From contig NZ_CAJFCI010000013.1 in the NCBI RefSeq assembly GCF_904061905.1, positions 1-34,442 on the forward strand: 34,442 bases of DNA, given 5' to 3'. Position numbers and translations under genes: made by a program. Of the stretch, positions 17,412 to 25,142 are shown piece after piece. The notes under the pieces were generated by a model that had not been told where the DNA came from, did no database searches, and worked only from the letters and a program-made list of their open reading frames with translations. How positions within the stretch are numbered: position 1 is the first letter of the stretch; every line of letters starts with the position of its first letter. Origin of the DNA: Zestomonas carbonaria (GTDB lineage Bacteria > Pseudomonadota > Gammaproteobacteria > Pseudomonadales > Pseudomonadaceae).

Positions 17412-18350
17412 TCAGTGCAGGGCGGCGGCGACGGTTTCCGCGCCGGGCTTGCCGTCGAAGCTGGTCACGCCGGCAAGGAACCGGTCGCGCGCCTCGGGGT
17501 TTTCCTTCAGCCACTGGCGGGCCACCGACCTGGCGTTCTGGCGGGCCATGATCGGTTCCATCATCGTGCCCACCTGGGTGGCGTCGAAGGTCAGGTTGTT
17601 CAGCAGGCGGTCGACGTTCGGACAGCGCTGGGCGTAGTCGGGCGAGGTCACCACGGAGACCGTGGACGCGCCCTCGTTCGGGCCGAAGACGTCCTGGCTG
17701 CCGGTCAGGTAGGTGAGCGACATGTGGATGTTCATCGGGTGGGGCTTCCAGCCGACGAAGACGACGGGCTCTTCGCGCCTGACCGCGCGCTTGACCGCCG
17801 CGAGCATCGCCGCTTCGCTGGACTCCACCAGGGTGAAGCCGCCCAGGTCGAACTGGTTGTCGTCGATCATCTTGCGGATCGCGGTGTTCGCTCCGGTGCC
17901 CGCTTCGATGCCGTAGATCTTGCCGTCCAGCTCGTCCCTGAAGCGGGCGATGTCGGCGAAGGTCTTCAGGCCCGCCTTGGCGGCGTATTCGGGGACCGCC
18001 AGGGTGGCGATGGCGTCGTCCAGGCTCGGCCGGGGCAGCACCCGCACCTGGCCGTTCTCCTTGAAGGGGCGGATGTTGTCGTCCATCGCCGGGCTCCAGT
18101 AGCCGAGGAAGAAGTCGATCTGCCCCTTGGAGAGGCCGGCGAAGAGGATCTGTTGCGAGGCGGTGGACTCCTGGGTGGAATAGCCCAGCTCTTCGAGCAG
18201 CGTGGCGGCCACCGCCGAGGTGGCGACCACGTCCGTCCAACTGACTATGCCGATCCGGGCCTTCTGGCAACTGGCCGGCTCCGTGGCGCTGGCGGTCGTG
18301 GCGAAGAGGGACAGCAGACAGCATCCGGCAAGCGTGGCAAATGTCTTCAT
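17412..18350 (-). CDS. caiX: Periplasmic carnitine-binding protein CaiX
   Basis: A 312-residue substrate-binding protein of the OpuAC/glycine-betaine type that delivers L-carnitine to an ABC transporter encoded elsewhere (CbcWV in P. aeruginosa). Signal peptide about 1-22 ([22 protein letters not shown]), then [31 protein letters not shown] and [19 protein letters not shown], whose Trp/Tyr residues would form the aromatic cage for the quaternary amine. Two tandem ATG codons (18353 and 18350) are possible; 18350 has better spacing (6 nt) from GAGGAG. It is the first gene of the cdh operon, divergent from cdhR. No ATPase or permease accompanies it here. Confidence 0.92.
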   Translation of the reverse strand: MKTFATLAGCCLLSLFATTASATEPASCQKARIGIVSWTDVVATSAVAATLLEELGYSTQESTASQQILFAGLSKGQIDFFLGYWSPAMDDNIRPFKENGQVRVLPRPSLDDAIATLAVPEYAAKAGLKTFADIARFRDELDGKIYGIEAGTGANTAIRKMIDDNQFDLGGFTLVESSEAAMLAAVKRAVRREEPVVFVGWKPHPMNIHMSLTYLTGSQDVFGPNEGASTVSVVTSPDYAQRCPNVDRLLNNLTFDATQVGTMMEPIMARQNARSVARQWLKENPEARDRFLAGVTSFDGKPGAETVAAALH

Positions 18351-18560
18351 CATCGGCTCCTCGGGGCGGTGGGCCGTGTGCGTCACGGCCAATTGTTGTC
18401 GTTCTGGTTGTCTGCACATTACGGAATGTCCGGCGGCGGAATTCGCACTCAGCCGACGCAAACTTGAGCGCAGGCGACATATCCATTCGCGACCACTGGC
18501 TTGTGCGTGCCGGCGGACTGTCTTTTCATGCGGTTTTCGACGCGCGGAAGGCGGACAGGC
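18351..18560. promoter_or_regulatory. Divergent caiX / cdhR promoter region
   Basis: A 210-nt noncoding gap between divergent start codons, lower in GC than its flanks around 18395-18430. It should hold the carnitine-inducible caiX promoter and the CdhR binding site known for P. aeruginosa, but I cannot place the operator with confidence. A long minus-strand reading frame runs through it and has no start support. Confidence 0.55.
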
Positions 18561-19520
18561 ATGGCGCAGACCTTTCGTTTCCTCTTGCTGCCGGGGTTCT
18601 CGATGATGGGGCTGATGTCCGCCATCGAGCCCCTGCGGGTCGCCAACCGCTTCGCCGGGGCTCGCTATCGCTGGGTGCTGATGAGCATCGATGGCGGCCC
18701 GGTGTGCAGCAGCAGCGGCATGTCGCTGAACGTCGATGGCGGGCTGGAGGCGCCGGAGCCGGACGAGCTGCTGTTCGTGGTGGCCGGTTTCGAGCCGCTG
18801 GCCCATTTCGATGCGCGCCTGGCGGGCTGGCTGCGTCGCGCCGAGCGGAGCGCCGGGATGCTCGGCGGCATCGATACAGGCAGCTTCGTGCTGGCCGAAG
18901 CCGGGCTGTTGAACGGGCGGCGCCTGACCCTGCACTGGGAGGCCATCGACGCCTTCCGCGAGCGCTACCCGAACCTTCAGGTGACCCAGGAACTGTTCGA
19001 GATCGACGGCCGGCGGATCACCTGCGCCGGCGGCACGGCGACCCTCGACCTGATGCTCTGGCTGATCGGCCGCGACAGCGGCGAGGCGTTGGCCATGCAG
19101 GTGTCCGAGCAGTTCGTGCTGGGGCGCATCCGCACCCGCCAGGATCACCAGCGCATGCAGATCGCTACCCGCTACGGCATCCACAACAAGAAGCTGGTGC
19201 GGGTGCTCGGCGAAATGGAACGTTGCAGCGAACAGCCGCTGACATGCCAGCAACTGGCCGAACAGGTCGGCATCACTGCCCGCCAGTTGGAGCGGCTGTT
19301 CCGCCAGCACCTGGGCGAGACGCCCAGTGGCTTCTACCTGCGCCTGCGCCTGGATCGCGCCCGCCAGTTGCTGCGCCAGACCGACATGAGCGTGATGGAG
19401 GTGGCGCTGGCCTGCGGCTTCGACTCCGCCTCGCACTTCGCCCGCTGCTATCGCGCCCGTTTCTCCGCATCCCCGCGCCAGGATCGACGGGAGATGTCGA
19501 TGGCCGAGGGGGGCTCGTAG
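18561..19520 (+). CDS. cdhR: Carnitine-responsive AraC/GATase1-like regulator CdhR
   Basis: A 319-residue transcription activator with an N-terminal class I glutamine-amidotransferase-like (DJ-1/PfpI) sensing domain (about 1-190, FRFLLLPGFSMMGLMSAIEPLR, and DTGSFVLAEAG, where Asp-Thr-Gly replaces the catalytic Cys region) and a C-terminal AraC double helix-turn-helix (about 220-310: LAEQVGITARQLERLFRQHLGETPSGFYL, then MEVALACGFDSASHFARCYRARF). In P. aeruginosa CdhR activates caiX-cdhCAB with carnitine. Start 18561 (MAQTFRF) is chosen over upstream in-frame starts because the domain begins there. It is transcribed away from caiX. Confidence 0.93.
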   Translation: MAQTFRFLLLPGFSMMGLMSAIEPLRVANRFAGARYRWVLMSIDGGPVCSSSGMSLNVDGGLEAPEPDELLFVVAGFEPLAHFDARLAGWLRRAERSAGMLGGIDTGSFVLAEAGLLNGRRLTLHWEAIDAFRERYPNLQVTQELFEIDGRRITCAGGTATLDLMLWLIGRDSGEALAMQVSEQFVLGRIRTRQDHQRMQIATRYGIHNKKLVRVLGEMERCSEQPLTCQQLAEQVGITARQLERLFRQHLGETPSGFYLRLRLDRARQLLRQTDMSVMEVALACGFDSASHFARCYRARFSASPRQDRREMSMAEGGS

Positions 19521-19841
19521 GAGCGAGGGGCGCCTGGTTCCTACGTGAAAAGTCGATAAGAGCGCTGGAGGCTGGAGGGCTGGACGAAAGAGCGGCTCGG
19601 AGTGCTTTTGTAGGAGCCGTGTTCATTGGGCCGCCGCTAACGCGGGAATCCAATAAACAGCCACGTAGCCACTCGTTCGCCTTTGTAGGAGCCAGCTTGC
19701 TGGCGATGCCTTGGACGTTGCCGGTGATCGCGCGCATGGCGCGCTCCTACAACAGGAGTCCGTCGTAGGATCGGTGGGGACGCCCAGTTCCATGGCCGCG
19801 AAAAAAGGTTTGACGTAGAAGTGGCGTGGCCAGCCTCCAGC
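19521..19841. repeat. Repeat block between convergent cdhR and rpiR-type genes
   Basis: This 321-nt gap between convergent genes has no gene. It holds AGAGCGCTGGAGGCTGGA (near 19559), a GGGCCGCCGCTAACGCGGGAATCC unit (about 19628-19651), and a REP pair starting GTAGGAGCCAGCTTGCTGG (19685-19707) with an imperfect inverted partner ending GCGCTCCTAC (19726-19750). Together these should act as a bidirectional transcription barrier. Confidence 0.75.
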
Positions 19842-20675
19842 CTACGGCCGATACAGCTTCAGGCTCTCCACCCGCGCCCGGTAGGCCGCCAGGCGTTCCT
19901 TCAGCTCGTCCTTGTGGCGTGCCGCGACGCAATGCAGCAGCACGTTCAGCGCGCTGGTCAGGCCGCCGGTGGATTCGAGGATCAGCCCGGTCTTGGTCTT
20001 CATGGTGATGATGTTCGGCGTGTCGATGTGCCGGGCGATGCCGTATTCGTCGGTGAACACCACCAGGTCGGTGCCCTGCCGCAGGCAGTTGTTGGCGAAG
20101 GCGATGCCGGCGTCGGCGTAGGGCGCGATGTCGATGAGGATCACGCAGCAGCGTTGCGCGTGGCTGTCGATCCACTGGCCGAGCACGCCGCTGTACAGGT
20201 CGAGGAACTCCACCCCGGAGCGCACCAGTGCCAGGCGGTTGGCGAAGTCCTCGGCGAGCCCGCGGATGGTCTGGAAGCCGCAGACGAACACCCGCTCGGC
20301 CTCGCTGACGCGGCTGACGATGTCCTGCCAGTGCTGGCTGCCGAGCTGGGCGGCGAAGGCGGTCAGCGCCTCGATTTCCTCGTTGAGGTGGGCGAGCAGG
20401 TCTTCCGGTTGCTCGACGCGTTCGAGCAGCGTGGTGTTGAGCAGCGACTGCACGCGCACTTCGTCGCGCAGCTCCTCCTTGAGGCTCTTCAGGCCCTTGT
20501 AGCCGAGGCGGCGCAGGAAGCGGCTGACGGTGTTCGGGCTGACCCCGCTCTTGGCCGCGAGGGTTGCACCGTTCTCGAAGGCGATGGTCTCCAGGTTGGC
20601 CTGGATGTAGGCCCAGAGCGTGCGTTCGGCCGGGGTCAGCTTGCCGGCCAGGTGTTCCATCTTGGTGTCGAGCAT
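19842..20675 (-). CDS. RpiR/MurR-family regulator with SIS domain
   Basis: A 277-residue repressor or activator: N-terminal HTH_6 domain (about 1-75; TLAAKSGVSPNTVSRFLRRLGYKG is the recognition helix region) and a C-terminal SIS domain (about 110-240) that normally binds a phosphosugar but in amino-acid and polyamine clusters may sense other ligands. Start ATG 20675 is preferred to 20702: GGAAG lies 7 bases upstream, while the 20702 ATG has no ribosome-binding site and falls inside a perfect palindrome that looks like an operator. It is divergent from the ABC transporter operon, which it probably regulates together with its own gene. Confidence 0.88.
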   Translation of the reverse strand: MLDTKMEHLAGKLTPAERTLWAYIQANLETIAFENGATLAAKSGVSPNTVSRFLRRLGYKGLKSLKEELRDEVRVQSLLNTTLLERVEQPEDLLAHLNEEIEALTAFAAQLGSQHWQDIVSRVSEAERVFVCGFQTIRGLAEDFANRLALVRSGVEFLDLYSGVLGQWIDSHAQRCCVILIDIAPYADAGIAFANNCLRQGTDLVVFTDEYGIARHIDTPNIITMKTKTGLILESTGGLTSALNVLLHCVAARHKDELKERLAAYRARVESLKLYRP

Positions 20676-20692
20676 CGCGGTGCTTCCGTATG

Positions 20693-20716
20693 AATCTGAC
20701 ATTTAAATGTCAGATT
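20693..20716. promoter_or_regulatory. Perfect 24-bp palindrome, likely operator
   Basis: Half-site AATCTGACATTT is followed immediately by its exact reverse complement. It lies 18 bp upstream of the regulator's start codon at 20675 and 185 bp upstream of the ABC operon, in a conspicuously AT-rich stretch (20691-20745). Position and symmetry suggest the binding site of the adjacent RpiR-type regulator. TTGATC(20719)...CTATTCTAT sequences just to the right could hold the plus-strand promoter. Confidence 0.75.
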
Positions 20717-20900
20717 GTTGATCTTTGGAATAAATCTATTCTATCTTCGAGGCACAGCGCAAAGGGACGCATGTCCGGGGCACTCATGGGCAAGGGAGCG
20801 AAAGACTCTCCGCCCGTCCGCCGACCCACCCTTGCGATTCCTGCCGCAACGACAAGCGCCGGGCCATACCCGGCGCGCAACAACAGTGGAGAACAGGAAC

Positions 20901-21959
20901 ATGCTCGAACCCAGCCCGCGTCCCCTCCGGTGTTTCGTCCGCCGCGCCGCCCTCGGCGGCCTGCTCGCCCTGGCCGCCACCAGCGCCCAGGCGGCCGGCG
21001 AACTGCGCCTGTACAACTGGGGCGACTACATCAACCCGGAAGTCCTGACCCGCTTCACCGCCGAAACCGGCATCAAGGTCGGCCTCGACACCTACGGCAG
21101 CAACGAAGAGATGCTGGCCAAGATCCAGGCCGGGGCCAGCGGCTACGACATCGTGTTCCCGTCGGTGCACATGCAGGACATCATGGCCAGCCTGGGCCTG
21201 CTGGAAAAGACCGACATCAACCAGAGCCCGGCATTCTCCAACATCGATCCCTCCTTCCTGCGCGCCAAGACCGATCCCAAGGGCGAGTACTGCCTGCCCT
21301 ACGGCTGGGGCACGGTGGGCATCTTCTACAACAAGAGCAAGGTCGGCAAACCCATCGCTTCCTGGGCGGACTTCTTCGCCGAGGCCCGCGCCGGCAAGAA
21401 GGTGATCCTCCTCGACGACATGCGCGAGACCCTCGGCGTCGGCCTGATCGTCAACGGCAAGTCGGTCAACACCGCCAGCACCGACGACCTCAAGCAGGCC
21501 CAGGACTGGCTGATCGAGCACAAGCCGCTGGTCTCGGCGTTCACCTACGAGAGCGTGCCGATGGTGCAGTCCGGCGACGTGGCGGCGGCACACTACTTCG
21601 TCGGCGCGCTGATGTACGTCAAGCAGGACCCGGAGAACCTCGCCTACGTGATCCCCGAGGAAGGCGCCACCATGTACCAGGAGAACATCTGCGTCCTGAA
21701 GAGCGCGCCGAACAAGGAGAACGCCAGGCGCTTCATGGAGTTCTTCCTGCAACCGGAGATCGCCGCGCTGAACACCGCCCAGCAGATGAACGGCACGCCC
21801 AACCACGAGGCGCTCAAGCTGCTGCCGGCCGAGCTGCGCGACAACCCCGGCGCCAACCCGCCACCCGAGGTGCGCGCCAAGCTGCAGATATTCGAGGACC
21901 TCGGGAAGAGCCTGAAGCAGTACGACCGGGCGTGGACGAGGGTGAGGACGGCCAAGTGA
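20901..21959 (+). CDS. Polyamine-type ABC transporter substrate-binding protein
   Basis: A 352-residue periplasmic binding protein of the PotD/PotF family. The signal peptide (about 1-31, ending SAQA) contains RR near its start (CFVRRAALGG), so Tat export is possible though Sec is usual. The mature start AGELRLYNWGDYINPEVLTRFTAETGIKV is diagnostic of the family; GSNEEMLAKIQAGASGYDIVFPS and YGWGTVGIFYNKSKV follow. Ligands are typically putrescine or spermidine, but PotD-like proteins beside peptidases and regulators may bind other cationic compounds or peptides. Start ATG 20901 has GGAGAACAGGAAC upstream. First gene of the operon to the P1 peptidase; a 315-nt repeat gap follows. Confidence 0.92.
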   Translation: MLEPSPRPLRCFVRRAALGGLLALAATSAQAAGELRLYNWGDYINPEVLTRFTAETGIKVGLDTYGSNEEMLAKIQAGASGYDIVFPSVHMQDIMASLGLLEKTDINQSPAFSNIDPSFLRAKTDPKGEYCLPYGWGTVGIFYNKSKVGKPIASWADFFAEARAGKKVILLDDMRETLGVGLIVNGKSVNTASTDDLKQAQDWLIEHKPLVSAFTYESVPMVQSGDVAAAHYFVGALMYVKQDPENLAYVIPEEGATMYQENICVLKSAPNKENARRFMEFFLQPEIAALNTAQQMNGTPNHEALKLLPAELRDNPGANPPPEVRAKLQIFEDLGKSLKQYDRAWTRVRTAK

Positions 21960-22274
21960 GGTTGGGTGGGGCGGTGATTGAGTTGATTGGGTCCCCGCGA
22001 ACGCGGGGAACCAGAAACGAATGTGGAGGGCGGAATCAAGTGCTGAGCCAAGACTCCGCCCCTCACCCCAGCCCTCTCCCAGGGGGAGAGGGAGTCGACG
22101 CGAGGTGGACAACCGGCTCCGAGGCATGGCCGCGACGCCGATCAGCCCCTCTCCCTCAGGAGCGGCGCGCGCAGCCAGGGCTGGGGGAGGGGCGGACTAT
22201 CCCACTCACCCCAAATTGAAGAAACCCACAACCAGCAAGGCCCGGCATAACGAGCCGCCAGGCCGGAGTTGCCC
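21960..22274. repeat. Repeat-filled 315-nt gap inside the ABC operon
   Basis: It contains TGGGTCCCCGCGAACGCGGG (from 21988 to 22013 with its mate), CCCTCTCCC / GGGAGAGGG (22072-22092), and an extended CCCCTCTCCCTC...GGGGGAGGGGC pair (22146-22194). Such hairpins downstream of a binding-protein gene commonly give it higher mRNA levels than the membrane genes; applying that here is inference. The ATPase ribosome-binding site (GGAG 22264-22267) is at the right end. Confidence 0.8.
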
Positions 22275-23399
22275 ATGACAGCAGCCAACCGCATCGCCCC
22301 GGTGGTCGAGATCAGCGCCGCCGTGAAGCACTACCGAACGCCCGAGGGCCAGACCGTGCGGGCGCTCGACGGCATCGACCTGAGCGTCGGCGTCAACGAG
22401 TTCATCACCCTGCTCGGTCCTTCGGGCTGCGGCAAGACCACCCTGCTGCGCGCCATCAGCGGCTTCGAGCAACTGGACAGCGGCAGCCTGACCATCCAGG
22501 GCCGGCCGATGAACGACGTGCCGCCGCACCTGCGGCCGGTCAACACGGTGTTCCAGAGCTACGCGCTGTTCCCCCACCTGAACGTCGCCGACAACGTCGG
22601 CTATGCCCTCGACGTACGTGGCGTGAAGCGCGCCGAGCGCGAGCGCCGGGTCGCCGAGGCGCTGGAGCTGGTCGGCCTGCCGGACGCCGGCAAGCGCAAG
22701 CCGGGGCTGCTCTCCGGCGGCCAGCAGCAGCGCGTGGCGCTGGCCCGGGCGTTGGTCAACCGGCCGGCGCTGCTGCTGCTCGACGAACCGCTGTCGGCCC
22801 TCGACCGCCACCTGCGGCAGAGCATGCAGCGCGAGCTGAAGAAGTTGCAGGCCGAGCTGGGCATCGCCTTCGTGTTCGTCACCCACGACCAGGAAGAAGC
22901 GCTGACCATGAGCGACCGCATCGTCGTGCTGAACGGCGGGCGCATCCAGCAGGCGGGCCGCCCGGAAGACATCTACGACCACCCGGCCAACGCCTTCGTC
23001 GCCGGCTTCATCGGCGAGAGCAACCTGTTCGAGGCGCGGGTCACCAACGTCGATAGCGAACTCGCCCTGCTCACCAGTGAACAGGGCGATGTACTCCAGG
23101 TGACCCATGGAGGCTTGCAGGTCGGGCAGACGGTGCAGATGCTGCTGCGCCCCGAGCAACTGTACCTCGACTGTCCCGGCGACCCGCAGCGGCATGCCTG
23201 GCTGGACGGCGTGGTCGAGCAGACGGTGTTCGTCGGCAAGGACTTCGAAGTGAGCATGCGCACCGCCTGCGGCAGCCAGCTCAAGGCGGTGCTGCGCGAC
23301 GCCGCGCGCCAGGCCCTGCATCGCCTGCATCCGGGCGCCGCGTTGCGCCTGTGGTACGCGCGCGACGCGGCGCACCTGCTGCCGGGGGAGGGCGCCTGA
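22275..23399 (+). CDS. Polyamine-type ABC transporter ATP-binding protein
   Basis: A 374-residue PotA-like ATPase. Walker A GPSGCGKTT is at residues 48-56, Q-loop TVFQSYALFPH at 91-101, signature LSGGQQQR at 146-153 and Walker B LLLLDEP at 166-172 with SALD after. A TOBE regulatory domain occupies about 280-370 (RPEQLYLD). ATG 22275 is used rather than the upstream TTG at 22269 because of its spacing to GGAG. The stop is separated from the next permease start by one base, indicating translational coupling. Confidence 0.94.
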   Translation: MTAANRIAPVVEISAAVKHYRTPEGQTVRALDGIDLSVGVNEFITLLGPSGCGKTTLLRAISGFEQLDSGSLTIQGRPMNDVPPHLRPVNTVFQSYALFPHLNVADNVGYALDVRGVKRAERERRVAEALELVGLPDAGKRKPGLLSGGQQQRVALARALVNRPALLLLDEPLSALDRHLRQSMQRELKKLQAELGIAFVFVTHDQEEALTMSDRIVVLNGGRIQQAGRPEDIYDHPANAFVAGFIGESNLFEARVTNVDSELALLTSEQGDVLQVTHGGLQVGQTVQMLLRPEQLYLDCPGDPQRHAWLDGVVEQTVFVGKDFEVSMRTACGSQLKAVLRDAARQALHRLHPGAALRLWYARDAAHLLPGEGA

Positions 23400-23400
23400 C

Positions 23401-24297
23401 ATGGCCGCGTTGAGCCTGCGTGCCCGCACCCGCCTGCGCCTGGTCGGCCTGCTGAGCCCGGTCAGCCTGGTGATCGGCCTGTTCTTCCTCACCCCGCTGG
23501 CGATCATGGCCACCTACAGCCTGCTCGAACCGGGCCTGTACGGCGGCGTCGAGTGGAACTTCTACCCGGACAACTTCGGCCGCGTGCTGGGCTGGGCGGA
23601 CGGCACCCACGAAGAGTTCGACATCGTCTACCTGGAGATCATCCTGCGCTCGCTGCGCATCGCTTTGCTCACCGTGGTGGCGTCGCTGCTGATCTGCTAC
23701 CCGGTGGCGTTCTGGGTCAGCCGGCTGGACGAACGCAAGCGCAACTTCTTCCTGTTCCTGATCACCCTGCCGTTCTTCGCCAGCCTGATCGTGCGCCTCT
23801 ACGCCTGGGTGCTGATCCTGCGCCCGACCGGTTTCCTCAACCACTTCATGCAGGCCCTCGGCCTCAGCGACCGGCCGCTGGACCTGATCTACAGCGAGAC
23901 GGCGGTGCTCATCGGCCTGGTCTACATCTTCATCCCGTTCATGTTCCTGCCGATCTACGCCAGCGTCGAAAAGCTCGACCGCCGCCTGCTGGAAGCCTCC
24001 CAGGACCTCGGCGCCAGCCGCCTGCAGACCTTCTGGCGGGTGATCCTGCCGCTGACCCTGCCGGGCGTGGCCGCCGGCTCGCTGATCGTGTTCATCCCCA
24101 GCCTGGGCAACTTCATCGTTCCCTCGCTGCTTGGCGGCGCCAAGGTGCTGATGATCGGCAGCCTGGTCGAACAGCAGTTCCTCGCCGCGCGCAACTGGCC
24201 GTTCGGCGCCGCCCTGGCGATGCTGCTGATGGCCGCCGTGCTGCTGTTCCTGCTGATCTACGTGCGCCACCTGGGGCGCGGCGAGGTGCGCGCATGA
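23401..24297 (+). CDS. Polyamine-type ABC transporter permease 1
   Basis: A 298-residue PotB/PotH-like inner-membrane permease with six expected helices: a first helix near 18-38 (LLSPVSLVIGLFFLTPLAIMA), a periplasmic loop with Trp/Tyr residues, and the cytoplasmic EAA loop LEASQDLGASRLQTFWRVILP near 198-218 that docks the ATPase. It starts one base after the ATPase stop, and its own stop overlaps the next permease start (ATGA, 24294-24297), so the three membrane-complex genes are translated as a coupled set. Confidence 0.93.
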   Translation: MAALSLRARTRLRLVGLLSPVSLVIGLFFLTPLAIMATYSLLEPGLYGGVEWNFYPDNFGRVLGWADGTHEEFDIVYLEIILRSLRIALLTVVASLLICYPVAFWVSRLDERKRNFFLFLITLPFFASLIVRLYAWVLILRPTGFLNHFMQALGLSDRPLDLIYSETAVLIGLVYIFIPFMFLPIYASVEKLDRRLLEASQDLGASRLQTFWRVILPLTLPGVAAGSLIVFIPSLGNFIVPSLLGGAKVLMIGSLVEQQFLAARNWPFGAALAMLLMAAVLLFLLIYVRHLGRGEVRA

Positions 24298-25142
24298 ACC
24301 CGCTCAAGCACCTCGGCCGGCGCCTGCTGACCGGCTACAGCCTGGCCTTCTTCGTGTTCCTGTACCTGCCGATCGGCCTGATCTTCGTCTACTCGTTCAA
24401 CGCCAACCCGCTGAACATGATGATCTGGAGCGACGTGACGCTGGACTGGTACCGCTCGATCTTCGGCCTCTCCACCCGCCTGGGCGAGAACGCCCTGTAC
24501 ATTGAGTCCACCGACCAGTTGCTCGCCGCCGTGCGCACCAGCCTCGGCGTGGCGCTGGTCACCACCACCGTCAGCACCCTGGTCGGGACGCTCACCGCGC
24601 TGGCCCTGGCGCGCTTCCGTTTCCGCCTGCAGGGCTTCTACCGCATGCTGCTGTTCATGCCGATGCTGATGCCCGACGTGGTGCTCGGCATCGCCCTGCT
24701 GATCTTCTTCGTCAACGCCGGCATCCCGCTCGGCCGGGTGTCGATCATCATCGGCCACTGCACCTTCCTGATCAGCTACGTGTTCATCGTCGTCAGCGCC
24801 CGCCTGGCCGGCATGGACACCCGCCTGGAAGAAGCCTCGGCCGACCTCGGCGCCAGCCCGTGGACCACCTTCCGACGCATCACCCTGCCGCAGATCCTGC
24901 CCGGCGTGATCGGCGGCGCGCTGCTGGCCTTCATCATCTCGATGGACGACCTGGTGATCACCTACTTCATCTCCGGGGTCGATTCGACGACCTTGCCGGT
25001 GTTCATCTACGGCATGATCCGCCGCGGCATCAAGCCGGAGATCAACGCCATCGCCACCCTGCTGATCCTCGCCTCGCTGCTGATCGCGGCGCTCGGCCTG
25101 TATCTGCGCAACCGCAAACCCTCGGGGAGCTCCCATGGCTAA
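24294..25142 (+). CDS. Polyamine-type ABC transporter permease 2
   Basis: A 282-residue PotC/PotI-like permease, partner of the previous gene. A first helix near 15-35 (YSLAFFVFLYLPIGLIFVYSF) is followed by the family's FNANPLNMMIWSDVTLDWYRSIF and the EAA loop EEASADLGASPWTTFRRITLP near 181-201. MDDLVITYFISG is also typical. The gene overlaps its upstream neighbour by 4 bases and the downstream P1 peptidase by 8 bases (25135-25142), which ties the peptidase to the transporter. Confidence 0.93.
   Translation: MNPLKHLGRRLLTGYSLAFFVFLYLPIGLIFVYSFNANPLNMMIWSDVTLDWYRSIFGLSTRLGENALYIESTDQLLAAVRTSLGVALVTTTVSTLVGTLTALALARFRFRLQGFYRMLLFMPMLMPDVVLGIALLIFFVNAGIPLGRVSIIIGHCTFLISYVFIVVSARLAGMDTRLEEASADLGASPWTTFRRITLPQILPGVIGGALLAFIISMDDLVITYFISGVDSTTLPVFIYGMIRRGIKPEINAIATLLILASLLIAALGLYLRNRKPSGSSHG

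Noticed and set aside
17412..19436. 674-codon minus-strand open frame through caiX and cdhR
   Set aside because: Only the part from 18350 down is CaiX; the rest is antisense to cdhR, where the plus strand carries clear GATase1 and AraC motifs.
20676..20702. Longer start for the RpiR-type regulator at 20702
   Set aside because: No ribosome-binding site, and the codon lies inside the perfect palindrome; 20675 has GGAAG at good spacing.
23281..24270. 329-codon minus-strand frame opposite permease 1
   Set aside because: Gln/His/Glu-rich antisense shadow; the plus strand encodes a well-conserved permease with coupled neighbours.
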